64,000 nucleotides of DNA from Dallia pectoralis (lineage: Eukaryota > Chordata > Actinopteri > Esociformes > Umbridae): contig CM055744.1 in assembly GCA_029465975.1 (NCBI GenBank), positions 744,001-808,000 on the forward strand. Direction: 5' to 3'. Under the pieces are notes generated by a model. The model did not search any database and was not told where the DNA came from. It saw only the letters and a list, made by a program, of their open reading frames with translations. The position numbers were made by a program, and so were the translations under genes. Position 1 is the first letter of the stretch. Every line of letters starts with the position of its first letter. This document shows, piece after piece, positions 48,035 to 58,236 of the stretch.

Positions 48035-49554
48035 TATGTTCTCTGCTAGGCACCTGTATCTCATGGTCTCGATGCTGTACATGGACTACAGCTCAGCATT
48101 CAATACAGTCATCCCATCTAGGCTGGTTACCAAACTCCATGACCTTGGGATCAGCCCCTCTGTAACTGGACTCTAGACTTCCTAACCAACAGTACTCAGT
48201 CTGTCACCCCTCCTCCACCCTGACTAGGGTTGCATGATATGGACAAAATATATTATATGTATATTCATTTTCGATATTCTTAAACATATGTAAAAATACA
48301 AAAGTTATGGGAAAACGCCTCAAAATAGAGAAATATATAAAAACAAAATCAAGTTCTTACAACACCATGGTTTATTTCAACTAACAGTCAAATTAGACTG
48401 GTACAAGATGAATAAATAAAGAGCATGTCTACAAATCAGGACATGTTGCACTGGTTGTACAGTATGAAACAATAAGTAATAAGAAATGATATCCGAAACA
48501 GGGCCCCTCAACACAGTTGTGGCCTTTAGAGGGCATGGGGCGGCCTTTCTGCACTGTTCATAAAGCTGCGGGACAGCTACTTGTGAGAAGTAGGGGTTTA
48601 ATATCGTTTGTCGAGTTCATTCAGAAGCTTCCCGAAGCCTTTTTTCCACTGTGTAAATGGGTATCATATCTTTGGCCAAACAGTATGTGATAGCATTAGT
48701 GATTTCTTAATGTCTCTACGAGCTCTTATCATACTTAGTACCACTAGCAAAAGCACTCTAGCGATGTTTGTATAGCTAGCTCTGATGATTTACCTGCGAC
48801 ACGATTGGTGGATTTTCATAGAGGAAAATATGTTTCCTCTTGCCCGGTGTGTCACCATACTCCAAGTTTTACAGAGTACAACAGCTTGAGCGACATTAGT
48901 TGGCTTAAACTTTTCTTTAGCTTCTCTAACTCGCTTTTTCTCTCTTTGTCCGGCTATCTCTATCTAAACTCACGTTGTCGGAGTTCACTCATACGTCACG
49001 TGTAACGTTCCATAGGGTCTGTTCGTTTAGTGGACCCGTGCGCTCACACTTGCATGTGACAGGGCAACTGGCCAATGAAACATGATCATTATATAGTTTT
49101 CAAGTGGGCGCTTGAATCGAACACAACTAAGTCACAAAGCCAACCGACGCATCTCTCCACAAAATAAATGTTTAAATAAATATCGCACATCTTGCAACAT
49201 TTTTTAAATTGATATTTCGCAACATGGTATCTCAATAACGGTGTTGAGTCGATATATCGTGCACCCCTGACCCTGAAAACCGGTGTCCCACAAGGCTGTG
49301 TGCTTAGCCCACTCTTGTACTCCCTCTTCACCTACGACTGCATACCTCTACACAGCTCTAATACCATCGTCAAGTTTGCAGATGATACCACAGTAGTTGG
49401 GACAACGATGAGGCAGCCTACAGAGAGGAGATCAAGCACCTAGTGGCTTGGTGTGCAGATGACAATGCTAAGAAAACCAAATAATTGATTGTGGATTTGA
49501 GGAAATCAAAAAGCTCTGTACTGTCCAATAAAATTGAATCTAATCAAATCTAAT
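48035..49554 (+). mobile_element. Rex1/L2-like LINE remnant, split by a hAT element
   Basis: 48035-48224 encodes reverse transcriptase words YMDYSSAFNTVIPSRLVTKL and HDLGISPS. After the nested element, 49270-49554 continues with GVPQGCVLSPLLYSLFTYDC and VKFADDTTVVG, where FADD is the RT catalytic box. Further on the frame breaks. The 3' end reads AATAAAATTGAATCTAATCA then AATCTAAT at about 49,520-49,553. Internal deletions and frameshifts make it inactive. Its 3' end is about 27 bp from the exon at 49581. Confidence 0.8.
48225..49269. mobile_element. hAT-type non-autonomous element nested in the LINE
   Basis: Ends are TAGGGTTGCATGATAT (48225-48240) and ATATCGTGCACCCCTG (49254-49269). They are inverted with 3 mismatches in 16 and match the hAT pattern CAGGGGTGC. 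Flanks are ACCCTGAC at 48217-48224 and ACCCTGAA at 49270-49277, an 8-bp target duplication with one change. Length 1045 bp, no transposase recognised. The LINE reading resumes directly after it, confirming insertion into the LINE. Confidence 0.88.
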
Positions 49555-49580
49555 GGTCTGTCCTCTCTTTCTGTCAACAG

Positions 49581-49712
49581 CACCGGTCATCCTGAATGAG
49601 CTAAACTGGACCCAGTCTTTGGAGAAAGTGTTTATTGATAACCGCCGGGAGGACAGCTCTCTACGCTGGCAGGTGTTCGGCAGCGCCACAGGGGTCACGA
49701 GGTACTACCCAG
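49581..49712 (+). CDS. cacna2d2: alpha2delta-2 exon: VILNELNW to TRYYP segment
   Basis: This 132-nt exon has acceptor CTGTCAACAG and donor GTACGT. It encodes PVILNELNWTQSLEKVF, IDNRREDSSLRWQVFG and SATGVTRYYP, the signature stretch just before the VWA domain of alpha2delta-1/2. NWT is an N-glycosylation sequon. The split codons fit both neighbours: T|CA (Ser) upstream and G|CT (Ala) downstream. Only 87 bp separate it from the next exon. Upstream, a LINE remnant ends at about 49554, so the acceptor region has only about 27 bp of non-LINE sequence. Ser-Ser replaces the more usual Pro-(S/T) after RRED. Confidence 0.95.
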
Positions 49713-49799
49713 GTACGTCCAGTATAAAACGGTGCATTCTGATAAACGTACTGTTGAGGTAAAGGACACTTAAAAACATGATTGAACTCCCCTTTTTAG

Positions 49800-49860
49800 C
49801 TGCTCCCTGGAGCAGTACCCAGAATAAGATTGACCTGTATGATGTCCGCAGACGACCATG
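49800..49860 (+). CDS. cacna2d2: alpha2delta-2 exon carrying the RRR (gabapentinoid-binding) motif
   Basis: This 61-nt exon, with acceptor CCTTTTTAG and donor GTAAGG, encodes AAPWSSTQNKIDLYDVRRRP and the first two bases of Trp. KIDLYDVRRRPW is nearly invariant in alpha2delta-1 and -2. The third arginine of RRR is the residue known from mutagenesis of alpha2delta-1/2 to be needed for high-affinity gabapentin and pregabalin binding; all three arginines (codons CGC AGA CGA) are intact. This argues for the -1/-2 branch over the drug-insensitive -3/-4 branch. The Trp codon is completed by the first base of the exon at 61654, across an 11.8-kb intron. Confidence 0.95.
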
Positions 49861-49899
49861 GTAAGGACTGTTTTATTCATCTTTCATACAAATCCCCAC

Positions 49900-50350
49900 A
49901 GGATATTATGCTTTAGAGGCCAGACAGGTTTAGTACTTTAAAAAACCAACAGGATATTATGCTTTAGAGGCCAGACAGGTCTCATACTGTAGAGGACATA
50001 CTGTAGAGGAGATACAGGGTTTCATACTGTAGAGAACCAACAGGGTTTCATACTGTAGAGAACCAACAGGGTTTCATACTGTAGAGAACCAACAGGGTTT
50101 CATACTGTAGAGAACCAACAGGGTTTCATACTGTAGAGAACCAACAGGGTTTCATACTGGACCAACAGGGTTTCATACTGTAGAGAACCAACAGGGTTTC
50201 ATACTGTAGGGAAACCAACTGGGTTTCATACTGTAGAGTACCAACTGGGTTTCTTACTGTAGAGAACCAACAGGGTTTCATACTGTAGAGTACCAACAGG
50301 GTTTCATACTGGACCAACAGGGTTTCTTACTGTAGAGGACCAACAGGGGT
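49900..50350. repeat. Minisatellite R: about 26-bp unit
   Basis: The unit is AGAACCAACAGGGTTTCATA plus CTGTAG. It is preceded by two longer units containing GGATATTATGCTTTAGAGGC, and several units are shortened to ACTGGACCAACAGG. It begins about 40 bp after the donor of the exon 49800-49860. Confidence 0.93.
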
Positions 50351-51049
50351 TTATATTATTTATAATAATATAATATATTTTGCATGTTTAGAACCATCTG
50401 TTTTTATTGTGATGTGAACTTTGATGTAGCCAATCCTATAGTGTGTTCCTGCATGCTTTGATTTGCTAATAAGATAAGTTGTCGCTCCCAGAGCTTAATT
50501 ATTATCTAACCACTATTCATCTCAGAGAATAAATTCTCTTCAACTACAGGAACAGCAGCCAAGTGGCAAATAAGATATGGAGTAAAATAATTGCTGCTGT
50601 GTGTTATTAACTGTTCACCTGCAATTTGGCTTGTGACTCCCGAATGTGTGTCAGAGCTCTGCAAAGGTCAGAGACTCACAAAGGCAAGAACCCCCACCTT
50701 CTCCTCCATCCTTTTATCCTGTCTCTCTCAACTTGTCACTGTCAATTCAGCTCTGTGGCAGAGCTGCCTGTTGCTTGGTTACAGATTAAAGCACAATTGA
50801 CACAGTCATGACAGCCATGGCGATTAGAGTTGAGGGTGGCTCTGTCTGCCTGCCTGCCTGCCTGCCTGTCTGTCTGTCTGTCTGTCTGTTCATCCCTACG
50901 ACTGTTTCAGGTCAGATGTTGAATGGACAGAAGATGTACCTTGAGACAAATAGCCAACAATGCTCTCGTATACATTACCATATACAATTTGGGCTTATTT
51001 AGAAATATATAAAAATTAATAGGACACATAGTAAATTACAAAGTTAGAA
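50351..51049. other. Unique intronic sequence with TGCC/TGTC microsatellite
   Basis: (TGCC)n(TGTC)n at about 50,847-50,889. No other feature. Confidence 0.5.
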
Positions 51050-51480
51050 ATAATAATTTTTTATTTAAATAATATTTGTGTCCTTCAAATGTTTTGTTAA
51101 AGAGTCATCCATTGGGAGCAATTACATCCTTGAAGAGATTTTGTCAATTTCACCCTGTGCTTTCTGGAGCACTTCCCACAAGTTTGATTGGCTTAATGTT
51201 CACCGCATACATACTATATGGTCAAGCTGCTCCCACAACAGCTTAACAGCATTGAGATCTGGTGCCTGTGTTGGCCACTATAATATATACAGAACACCAG
51301 CTTGACTGCTTCTTTCCTAAACAGTCCCTGTATAATTTAGAGCTGTGTATTGGGTCATTGTCCGGTTGCAAGAGAAAATTGGCTCCGATCAAGCACCATC
51401 CACAGGTTATGGCATTCCGTTGCAAAATGGTGTTATTACCTTACAATAAAAGAGCGAAACCAAAAAGTTAAAGCATGGCA
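51050..51480 (-). mobile_element. Tc1-like transposon fragment
   Basis: Minus-strand reading gives NFLLQPDNDPIHSSKL, matching the second catalytic motif FLLQQDNDPKHTS of Tc1 transposases. Lower-coordinate sequence (51,075-51,240) corresponds to the C-terminal part but is frameshifted. No terminal inverted repeats were found, so limits are approximate. It differs from the element at 42870. Confidence 0.65.
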
Positions 51481-53020
51481 AATGAACATAGATGGCCTAA
51501 AAGTGTACACTATCATGTAATAAGTGCACATAGATATGTGCCTTTATAGTACAATTTTACCACAATATTTATTTTAAATTAAACCAAAAAGTTTCAATGT
51601 TTTAGAAAATATTGACAGGAAAGTTAATTAATTGTAACCAAAAATGACATTTCTGCCTGGTTTTTCAATGGTAATCAATCAAGTTATATAGCCTAACCAA
51701 CCTTTGCATCCGTTTGTACATTTATAATGCTATAATTGCTATATCTCATCTCTCATGAGATGAGATGAGATAATTGCTATAATTGCTATTGATAATCGCT
51801 GATACATAAACATCATTAAGTTTAGAAAATATAATGCATGTGTTGCTTCCTAGTCCTAATCAACTTGCACTGTGTAAAACACTATTGGTAGGCCTACAGA
51901 AAAAGCAGCACAATCCAATGACCAAAGCACTGGCAATGTAATTTACCACCAGTGACATTGACTAAAAACAAATAGATGTGCATATAAAAAAATAGTTTGA
52001 CAGACAAGAGCATAGCTGTACTAGCACTAATTCATCTTAGCTACATGAAATTGCTTGGGCAGTTCATTGATCAGTAGTTATAAAGATTGCCATTGTCTTT
52101 GCATTTATGAGGTAGTGGCATAAATATTTTCTTACTTTGTGTCTGTAGGTAACAATACCTATTAAACAGAGATAATTGCTGTAAAGAAAATATTTGGTTT
52201 TTAGTTTGAGTTTTGATAATGCATTATGAAATAAAGATAATAGATTATTTTATGGGCTGGTAGTGTCCATTACTGCATTACTGCAGCGTCCATCTTTTAA
52301 GAATGTCATTCAATAAATAATTCACAATGATTTTTTAAATTAATGTATTACTTTGTATTTTATTACTTCATTATTTTATTAAAGTCATCTCATCTCTGAT
52401 TATATTTCCAGCCCTTAACCAGATCGCCATGCAATGTAAGGTCTACTCAACTGAATTCTAGCTAGATAGTAGTGGAGGCACAAGTGACATGTTTTAACAT
52501 CACAAGTTGTTGTTATTTCATTGTATTGAAATGTATGTTGGTGTAACTTCAGTGTAATATGTGTTATAAGTGGCTTAGACTTCTGCAATGCAGCGTGTCT
52601 AGGAATTATCTAAAGGTCACCTTGGACAGCCAAACAATTATGAGTGTGGGGGGGGGGCGTATAGAGCCCGTACACTGATTCCGTAGTAGTACCCCAACTT
52701 CCTGGAAGGTGTGTATGCCATGTGTGTGCTGGGCTCAGCTCCAGCGTTACCCCACTGCGTCAAAATGAAGATGTAACAAGGCTCTTGACAGACTAATTAG
52801 TTAAACACCCCGGGAACAAGTATCTATCTGGCCCACCTGGGCTAATGCACGGTACCCGTAGCAGGACACCCCTGCTAGTTGGGTCATTTGCGTAAACACC
52901 TAGCTACAGCGCACCGCCAACCAGTTAAAGGGAGGAACACAACGTCAGGGTTTTCCATTTAATTCCATCTGTTCCAACCACTGTACAACAAGCCACAGCA
53001 AGGGAAGGAGTAAGGATCTG
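51481..53020. other. AT-rich unique intronic sequence
   Basis: Short palindromic ATCTCATCTCTCATGAGATG occurs at about 51,745-51,775. G-run at 52,649-52,657. No coding or element signature. Confidence 0.45.
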
Positions 53021-54777
53021 CAGAGGGTTAAGAGACCGGGGTAGACAGGGGTGAATATGTTCTACTGGAGAACAGAGGGTTAAGAGACCGGGGTAGACAG
53101 GGGTGAATATGTTCTACTGGAGAACAGAGGGTTAAGAGACCGGGGTAGACAGGGGTGAATATGTTCTACTGGAGAACAGAGGGTTAAGAGACCGGGTAGA
53201 CAGGGGTGAATATGTTCTACTGGAGAACAGAGGGTTAAGTGACCGGGTAGACAGGGGTGAATATGTTCTACTGGAGAACAGAGGGTTAAGAGACCGGGGT
53301 AGACAGGGGTGAATATGTTCTACTGGAGAACAGAGGGTTAAGAGACCGGGTAGACAGGGGTGAATATGTTCTACTGGAGAACAGAGGGTCACTTAACCCT
53401 CTGTTCTCCAGTAGAACAGAGGGTCACTTAACCCTCTGTTCTACTGGAGAACAGAGGGTTAAGTGACCGGGTAGACAGGGGTGAATATGTTCTACTGGAG
53501 AACAGAGTCTCTTAACCCTCTGTTCTCCAGTAGAACATATTCACCCCTGTCTACTGGAGAACAGAGTCTCTTAACCCTCTGTTCTCCAGTAGACAGGGGT
53601 GAATATGTTCTACTGGAGAACAGAGGGTTAAGAGACCGGGTAGACAGGGGTGAATATGTTCTACTGGAGAACAGAGGGTTAAGAGACCGGGTAGACAGGG
53701 GTGAATATGTTCTACTGGAGAACAGAGGGTTAAGTGACCGGGTAGACAGGGGTGAATATGTTCTACTGGAGAACAGAGGGTTAAGAGACCGGGTAGACAG
53801 GGGTGAATATGTTCTACTGGAGAACAGAGGGTTAAGTGACCGGGTAGACAGGGGTGAATATGTTCTACTGGAGAACAGAGGGTTAAGAGACCGGGTAGAC
53901 AGGGGTGAATATGTTCTACTGGAGAACAGAGGGTTAAGAGACCGGGTAGACAGGGGTGAATATGTTCTACTGGAGAACAGAGGGTTAAGAATAGACAGGG
54001 GTGAATATGTTCTACTGGAGAACAGAGGGTTAAGTGACCGGGTAGACAGGGGTGAATATGTTCTACTGGAGAACAGAGGGTTAAGTGACCGGGTAGACAG
54101 GGGTGAATATGTTCTACTGGAGAACAGAGGGTTAAGTGACCAGGTAGACAGGGGTGAATATGTTCTACTGGAGAGCAGAGGGTTAAGTGACCGGGTAGAC
54201 AGGGGTGAATATGTTCTACTGGAGAGGGTTAAGTGACCGGGGTAGACAGGGGTGAATATGTTCTACTGGAGAACAGAGGGTTAAGAGACCAGGGTAGACA
54301 GGGGTGAATATGTTCTACTGGAGAACAGAGGGTTAATAGACCGGGTAGACAGGGGTGAATATGTTCTACTGGAGAACAGAGGGTAAAGAGACCGGGTAGA
54401 CAGGGGTGAATATGTTCTACTGGAGAGGGCTAAGTGACCGGGGTAGACAGGGGTGAATATGTTCTACTGGAGAACAGAGGGTTAATAGACCGGGTAGACA
54501 GGGGTGAATATGTTCTACTGGACAGGAGAGGGTTAAGAGACCGGGGCAGACAAGGGTGAATATGTTCTACTGGAGAACAGAGGGTTAAGAGACCAGGGTA
54601 GACAGGGGTGAATATGTTCTACTGGAGAACAGAGGGTTAAGAGACCAGGGTAGACAGGGGTGAATATGTTCTACTGGAGAACAGAGGGTTAAGAGACCAG
54701 GGTAGACAGGGGTGAATATGTTCTTCTGGAGAACAGAGGGTTAATAGACCGGGTAGACAGGGGTGAATATGTTCTGC
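53021..54777. repeat. Minisatellite S: about 51-bp unit with internal inverted segments
   Basis: The unit joins GAGGGTTAAGAGACCGGGTA, GACAGGGGTGAATATGTTCT and ACTGGAGAACA. Copies vary AGAGACC/AGTGACC/ATAGACC and CGGG/CGGGG/CAGGG. Between about 53,388 and 53,600 several segments are inverted, producing a hairpin with 36-bp perfect arms (53472-53507 and 53518-53553). Plus-strand frame DRGEYVLLENRGL stays open over 251 codons and is not a gene. Confidence 0.96.
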
Positions 54778-57363
54778 TCAGCGTCGCCTCCTGGTTGTCT
54801 GTGATTGTCACTGTCTTTTCTCCTCTGCTTCTTTTCTCCGCCTGTTGGTCCTCTGACTCTCCCTCGGTCCCACCCAGAAAGCTCTTGTCCTGTTGCCTAG
54901 CAACCTGTGGTAATGGCGCATTTGAGCGGTGGGGTCGTGGCGGGGAGTGCCATGATGTACCAGGTCAAGCTTGTGCAATCGACGGTCTAACACGCTGTCG
55001 CTGGCCGTGATGCTCTCTGCAGGGGTCAGCCATTTGTAGGCGGATGTGGGTGGTGCTAAAAGACAGCCCACTGGGATGAGTAAGCCAATCACCTTCGTGT
55101 TAGCTGATATCAATACATACATGTATTTTATGAGAGGAAATGTGTTCCGCGAGGGGAACTTAAAGGAAGCACTGCATGCACAGTTTGACCTCAAACATTT
55201 ACGAGACTACATTTTAGCCTGGATAACCTTTCAATGTGCCAACTGGGGACGTCCTGTGTGTGTGTGGAGTCGTTTGAGGAAAATCTGGTTATGTGATTTG
55301 CTGAGAATGCTCCGTGACTCCACCCACCGGGTTCCTCCATCTAGCCATCTGCCTGCTGTGCTCCCATTGAACTACTTTAATGGTTTGGTCCACATGTGTG
55401 AAATCCCTTTATTTTATTATTTTATTTAGTCAATTATAATGTCAATTTAGGTGTTTCAAAGGGTTTCAGAAATAGAAAGAAAGAAAAAATGGAATGGAAA
55501 AGCATGTGTGTGTGAGAGAATGATATAAATTCAGAGACAGGCAGGAGTTCTGTTAGCCAAGCGTTGCAGAGATCCCATTACCTTCCAGACTCACTGCCCC
55601 ATGCAGGGCCATAACAGATATAGATTTCTCTGAAAAGTCAATCTACTTCTCTGTAAATATTTTGGCTTCTGGTCAATATCGGCCAGGAGCTGAACCTCAC
55701 CAAATGCCATGGCCCAAAAGCCTGTATGTCTGGGGCTTTCCTTTATCCTGGTCTATTCTACAGTGGGACTTCTTTAACTTATTTAATTTCGTTTAATTCC
55801 CCATGGAGTCTTTATAACTTTTTTTGAAATCATCAGTGTTTATTTATAAAGACAACTGGAAATATAGTGTATAGGTTATTATTTGTTTATCAGGGCTGCC
55901 TCTGTGGTACTATCTATTCTGAAGATAGTTGTCAGTATTTTCATATGCAGCCCTGATTGGCAAATAGCATAGACCCATGTGTGTTATAATCATATCAGAT
56001 TGTAATGTTTTAATATATTCCAAAGATTCCCTCTCAACTAAACTATTATTATGGGCATGCATTTTTTATAAACAACTCTTACATTTAAACGTATATTATT
56101 TTTGGTGGTTATGTTGACCGTAGGTTGATAATATACAGGAAATCTAATAAACAGAAAAATCTAGTTTTTAACAGAACTGTCTATTTCATCAGTGTTATTT
56201 TTTTCACTCGGTGGACTTCAATTCAAAATGATGTTGTACTAAACCATAGAAGTGTGTTTACTGTTGCTGTGAGGGAATGTGAAAAGGGCTATGAGGAAAA
56301 TTAACAAATGCCTGTTTGCTTTTGGAAGGCAACCCTGTATTTTGGTTCAGCTATGTAGTTAAATATTAAAACTGTTTGCGTTATGTTGTATGCCACAGTA
56401 GATATGGGGAGTGTGAGAGTCAAATGGAAGCAGGCTCATTTCGTTTGACAACACTGTCCAGAGATTATTATGACTGTGCAATGTGTTTGACCTCATTTTA
56501 AAAAGTGAATATACCCTTTGTCTTCTTTGCAAAATTTTGTTAACTTTGCAAATTCTTTGCATTTTCTCAAACAGTTTGAGGTAGTCACCTGGAATGCATT
56601 TCAATTAAGGAAAGTGTTGAATTTATTTTCTTCATATAGGTTTTAGCCAATCAGTGCTGTTTGCCAGTGGAGTAAGTACACAGAAACGTCACTGTTTATA
56701 GGACATTGTTTTTATAGTTTTGTTATAGTTTGACTGGTGGAAATGTTTCCTTTGGCATGATGAATGTTTTGATTCAGTGTATTTGTGAGAATAAGACTTG
56801 GTGGATTTAGGCACATGCAACTAGTTCTGCAGCAATGCGCTATCATGTGTGTATATATGTGTACTTCAGAGATACCGTTTAAATGTTTGAATTAGGATCT
56901 GGTCCTGTTGTTTCCTGATTTTATACATTCAACATAGCACATGCATTATATATAATATCTCGTACTACAAGCCTAACCTGAAATATGTAAATGTTGGTCA
57001 GGATATAAACCCACTCAAATAATCAACAAAGCTTCCAATAAATATAAGGCAGACAACATCTCGTTCTCCTGCAGGCTCTCTGGGCCACATGCTTCCTATA
57101 TTTCTATCTTAATTTAATCTCCATTCACCAGCCAAAACGACTGCGTTAAGAGAGCAGCGCTCCATAAAATAATAAGCCGATCATGACAACCCCCCCCTCC
57201 TTAATATTCCTGCATTCATACGATGTATTTACAAAACACCCAGAGATACATAAACTTAACGAATACAGCATCTATATGCAGTGCAATATGTGCATTCTGA
57301 ATTTTTTAAAACCAGTATCGAATTCTGATGTTTATTAGAAACACGGCACATCGATTCACATGC
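54778..57363. other. Unique intronic sequence
   Basis: 54,780-55,420 is GC-balanced with open but unrecognised frames; 55,430-56,900 is AT-rich. A non-repetitive stretch at 57,060-57,190 (with CATAAAATAATAAGC) looks like the kind of sequence that might be conserved, untested. Confidence 0.4.
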
Positions 57364-58236
57364 ATATATAGGTACATATATAGGTACCCGCTCAGATACG
57401 CCTGCACGCCATACTAGCATATATAGGTTCCCGCTCAGATACGCCTGCACGCCATACTAGCATATGTAGGTACCCGCTCAGATACGCCTGCACGCCATAC
57501 TAGCATATATAGGTACCCGCTCAGATACGCCTGCACGCCATACTAGCATATATAGGTACCCACTCAGATACGCCTGTACATCATACTAGCATATATAGGT
57601 ACCCGCTCAGATACGTCTGCACGCCATACTAGCATATATAGGTACCTGCTCAGATACGCCTGCACGCCATACTAGCATATCTAGGTACCCACTCAGATAC
57701 GCCTGCACGCCATACTAGCATATATAGGTACCCGCTCAGATACGCCTGCACGCCATACTAGCATATATAGGTACCCGCTCAGATACGCCTGCACGCCATA
57801 CTAGCATATCTAGGTACCCGCTCAGATACGCCTGCACGCCATACTAGCATATATAGGTACCCGCTCAGATACGCTTGCACGCCATACTAGCATATATAGT
57901 TACCTGCTCAGATACGCCTGCACGCCATACTAGCATATATAGGTACCTGCTCAGATACGTCTGCGCGCCATACTAGCATATATAGGTACCTGCTCAGATA
58001 CGTCTGCACGCCATACTAGCATATATAGTTACCCGCTCAGATACGCCTGCACGCCATACTAGCATATATAGTTACCCGCTCAGATACGCCTGCACGCCAT
58101 ACTAGCATATATAGGTACCCGCTCAGATACGTCTGCACGCCATACTAGCATATATAGGTACCCGCTCAGATACGTCTGCATGCCATACTAGCATATATAG
58201 GTACCTGCTCAGATACGCCTGCACGCCATACTAGCT
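57364..58236. repeat. Minisatellite T: 43-bp unit, about 20 copies
   Basis: The unit joins TATATAGGTACCCGCTCAGA, TACGCCTGCACGCCATACTA and GCA. Single-base variants: GGTACC/GTTACC, CCCGC/CCTGC/CCCAC, GCCTG/GTCTG. Each copy has a TATATA word and most a GGTACC (KpnI) site. Confidence 0.96.

Noticed and set aside
53481..54236. 251-codon frame DRGEYVLLENRGL
   Set aside because: Generated by the 51-bp minisatellite S; inversions and length variants break it without selection.
54795..55010. Possible exon with a pyrimidine tract followed by CCACCCAG
   Set aside because: The alpha2delta frame is continuous from 49860 to 61654 without it, and the translation shows no family match.
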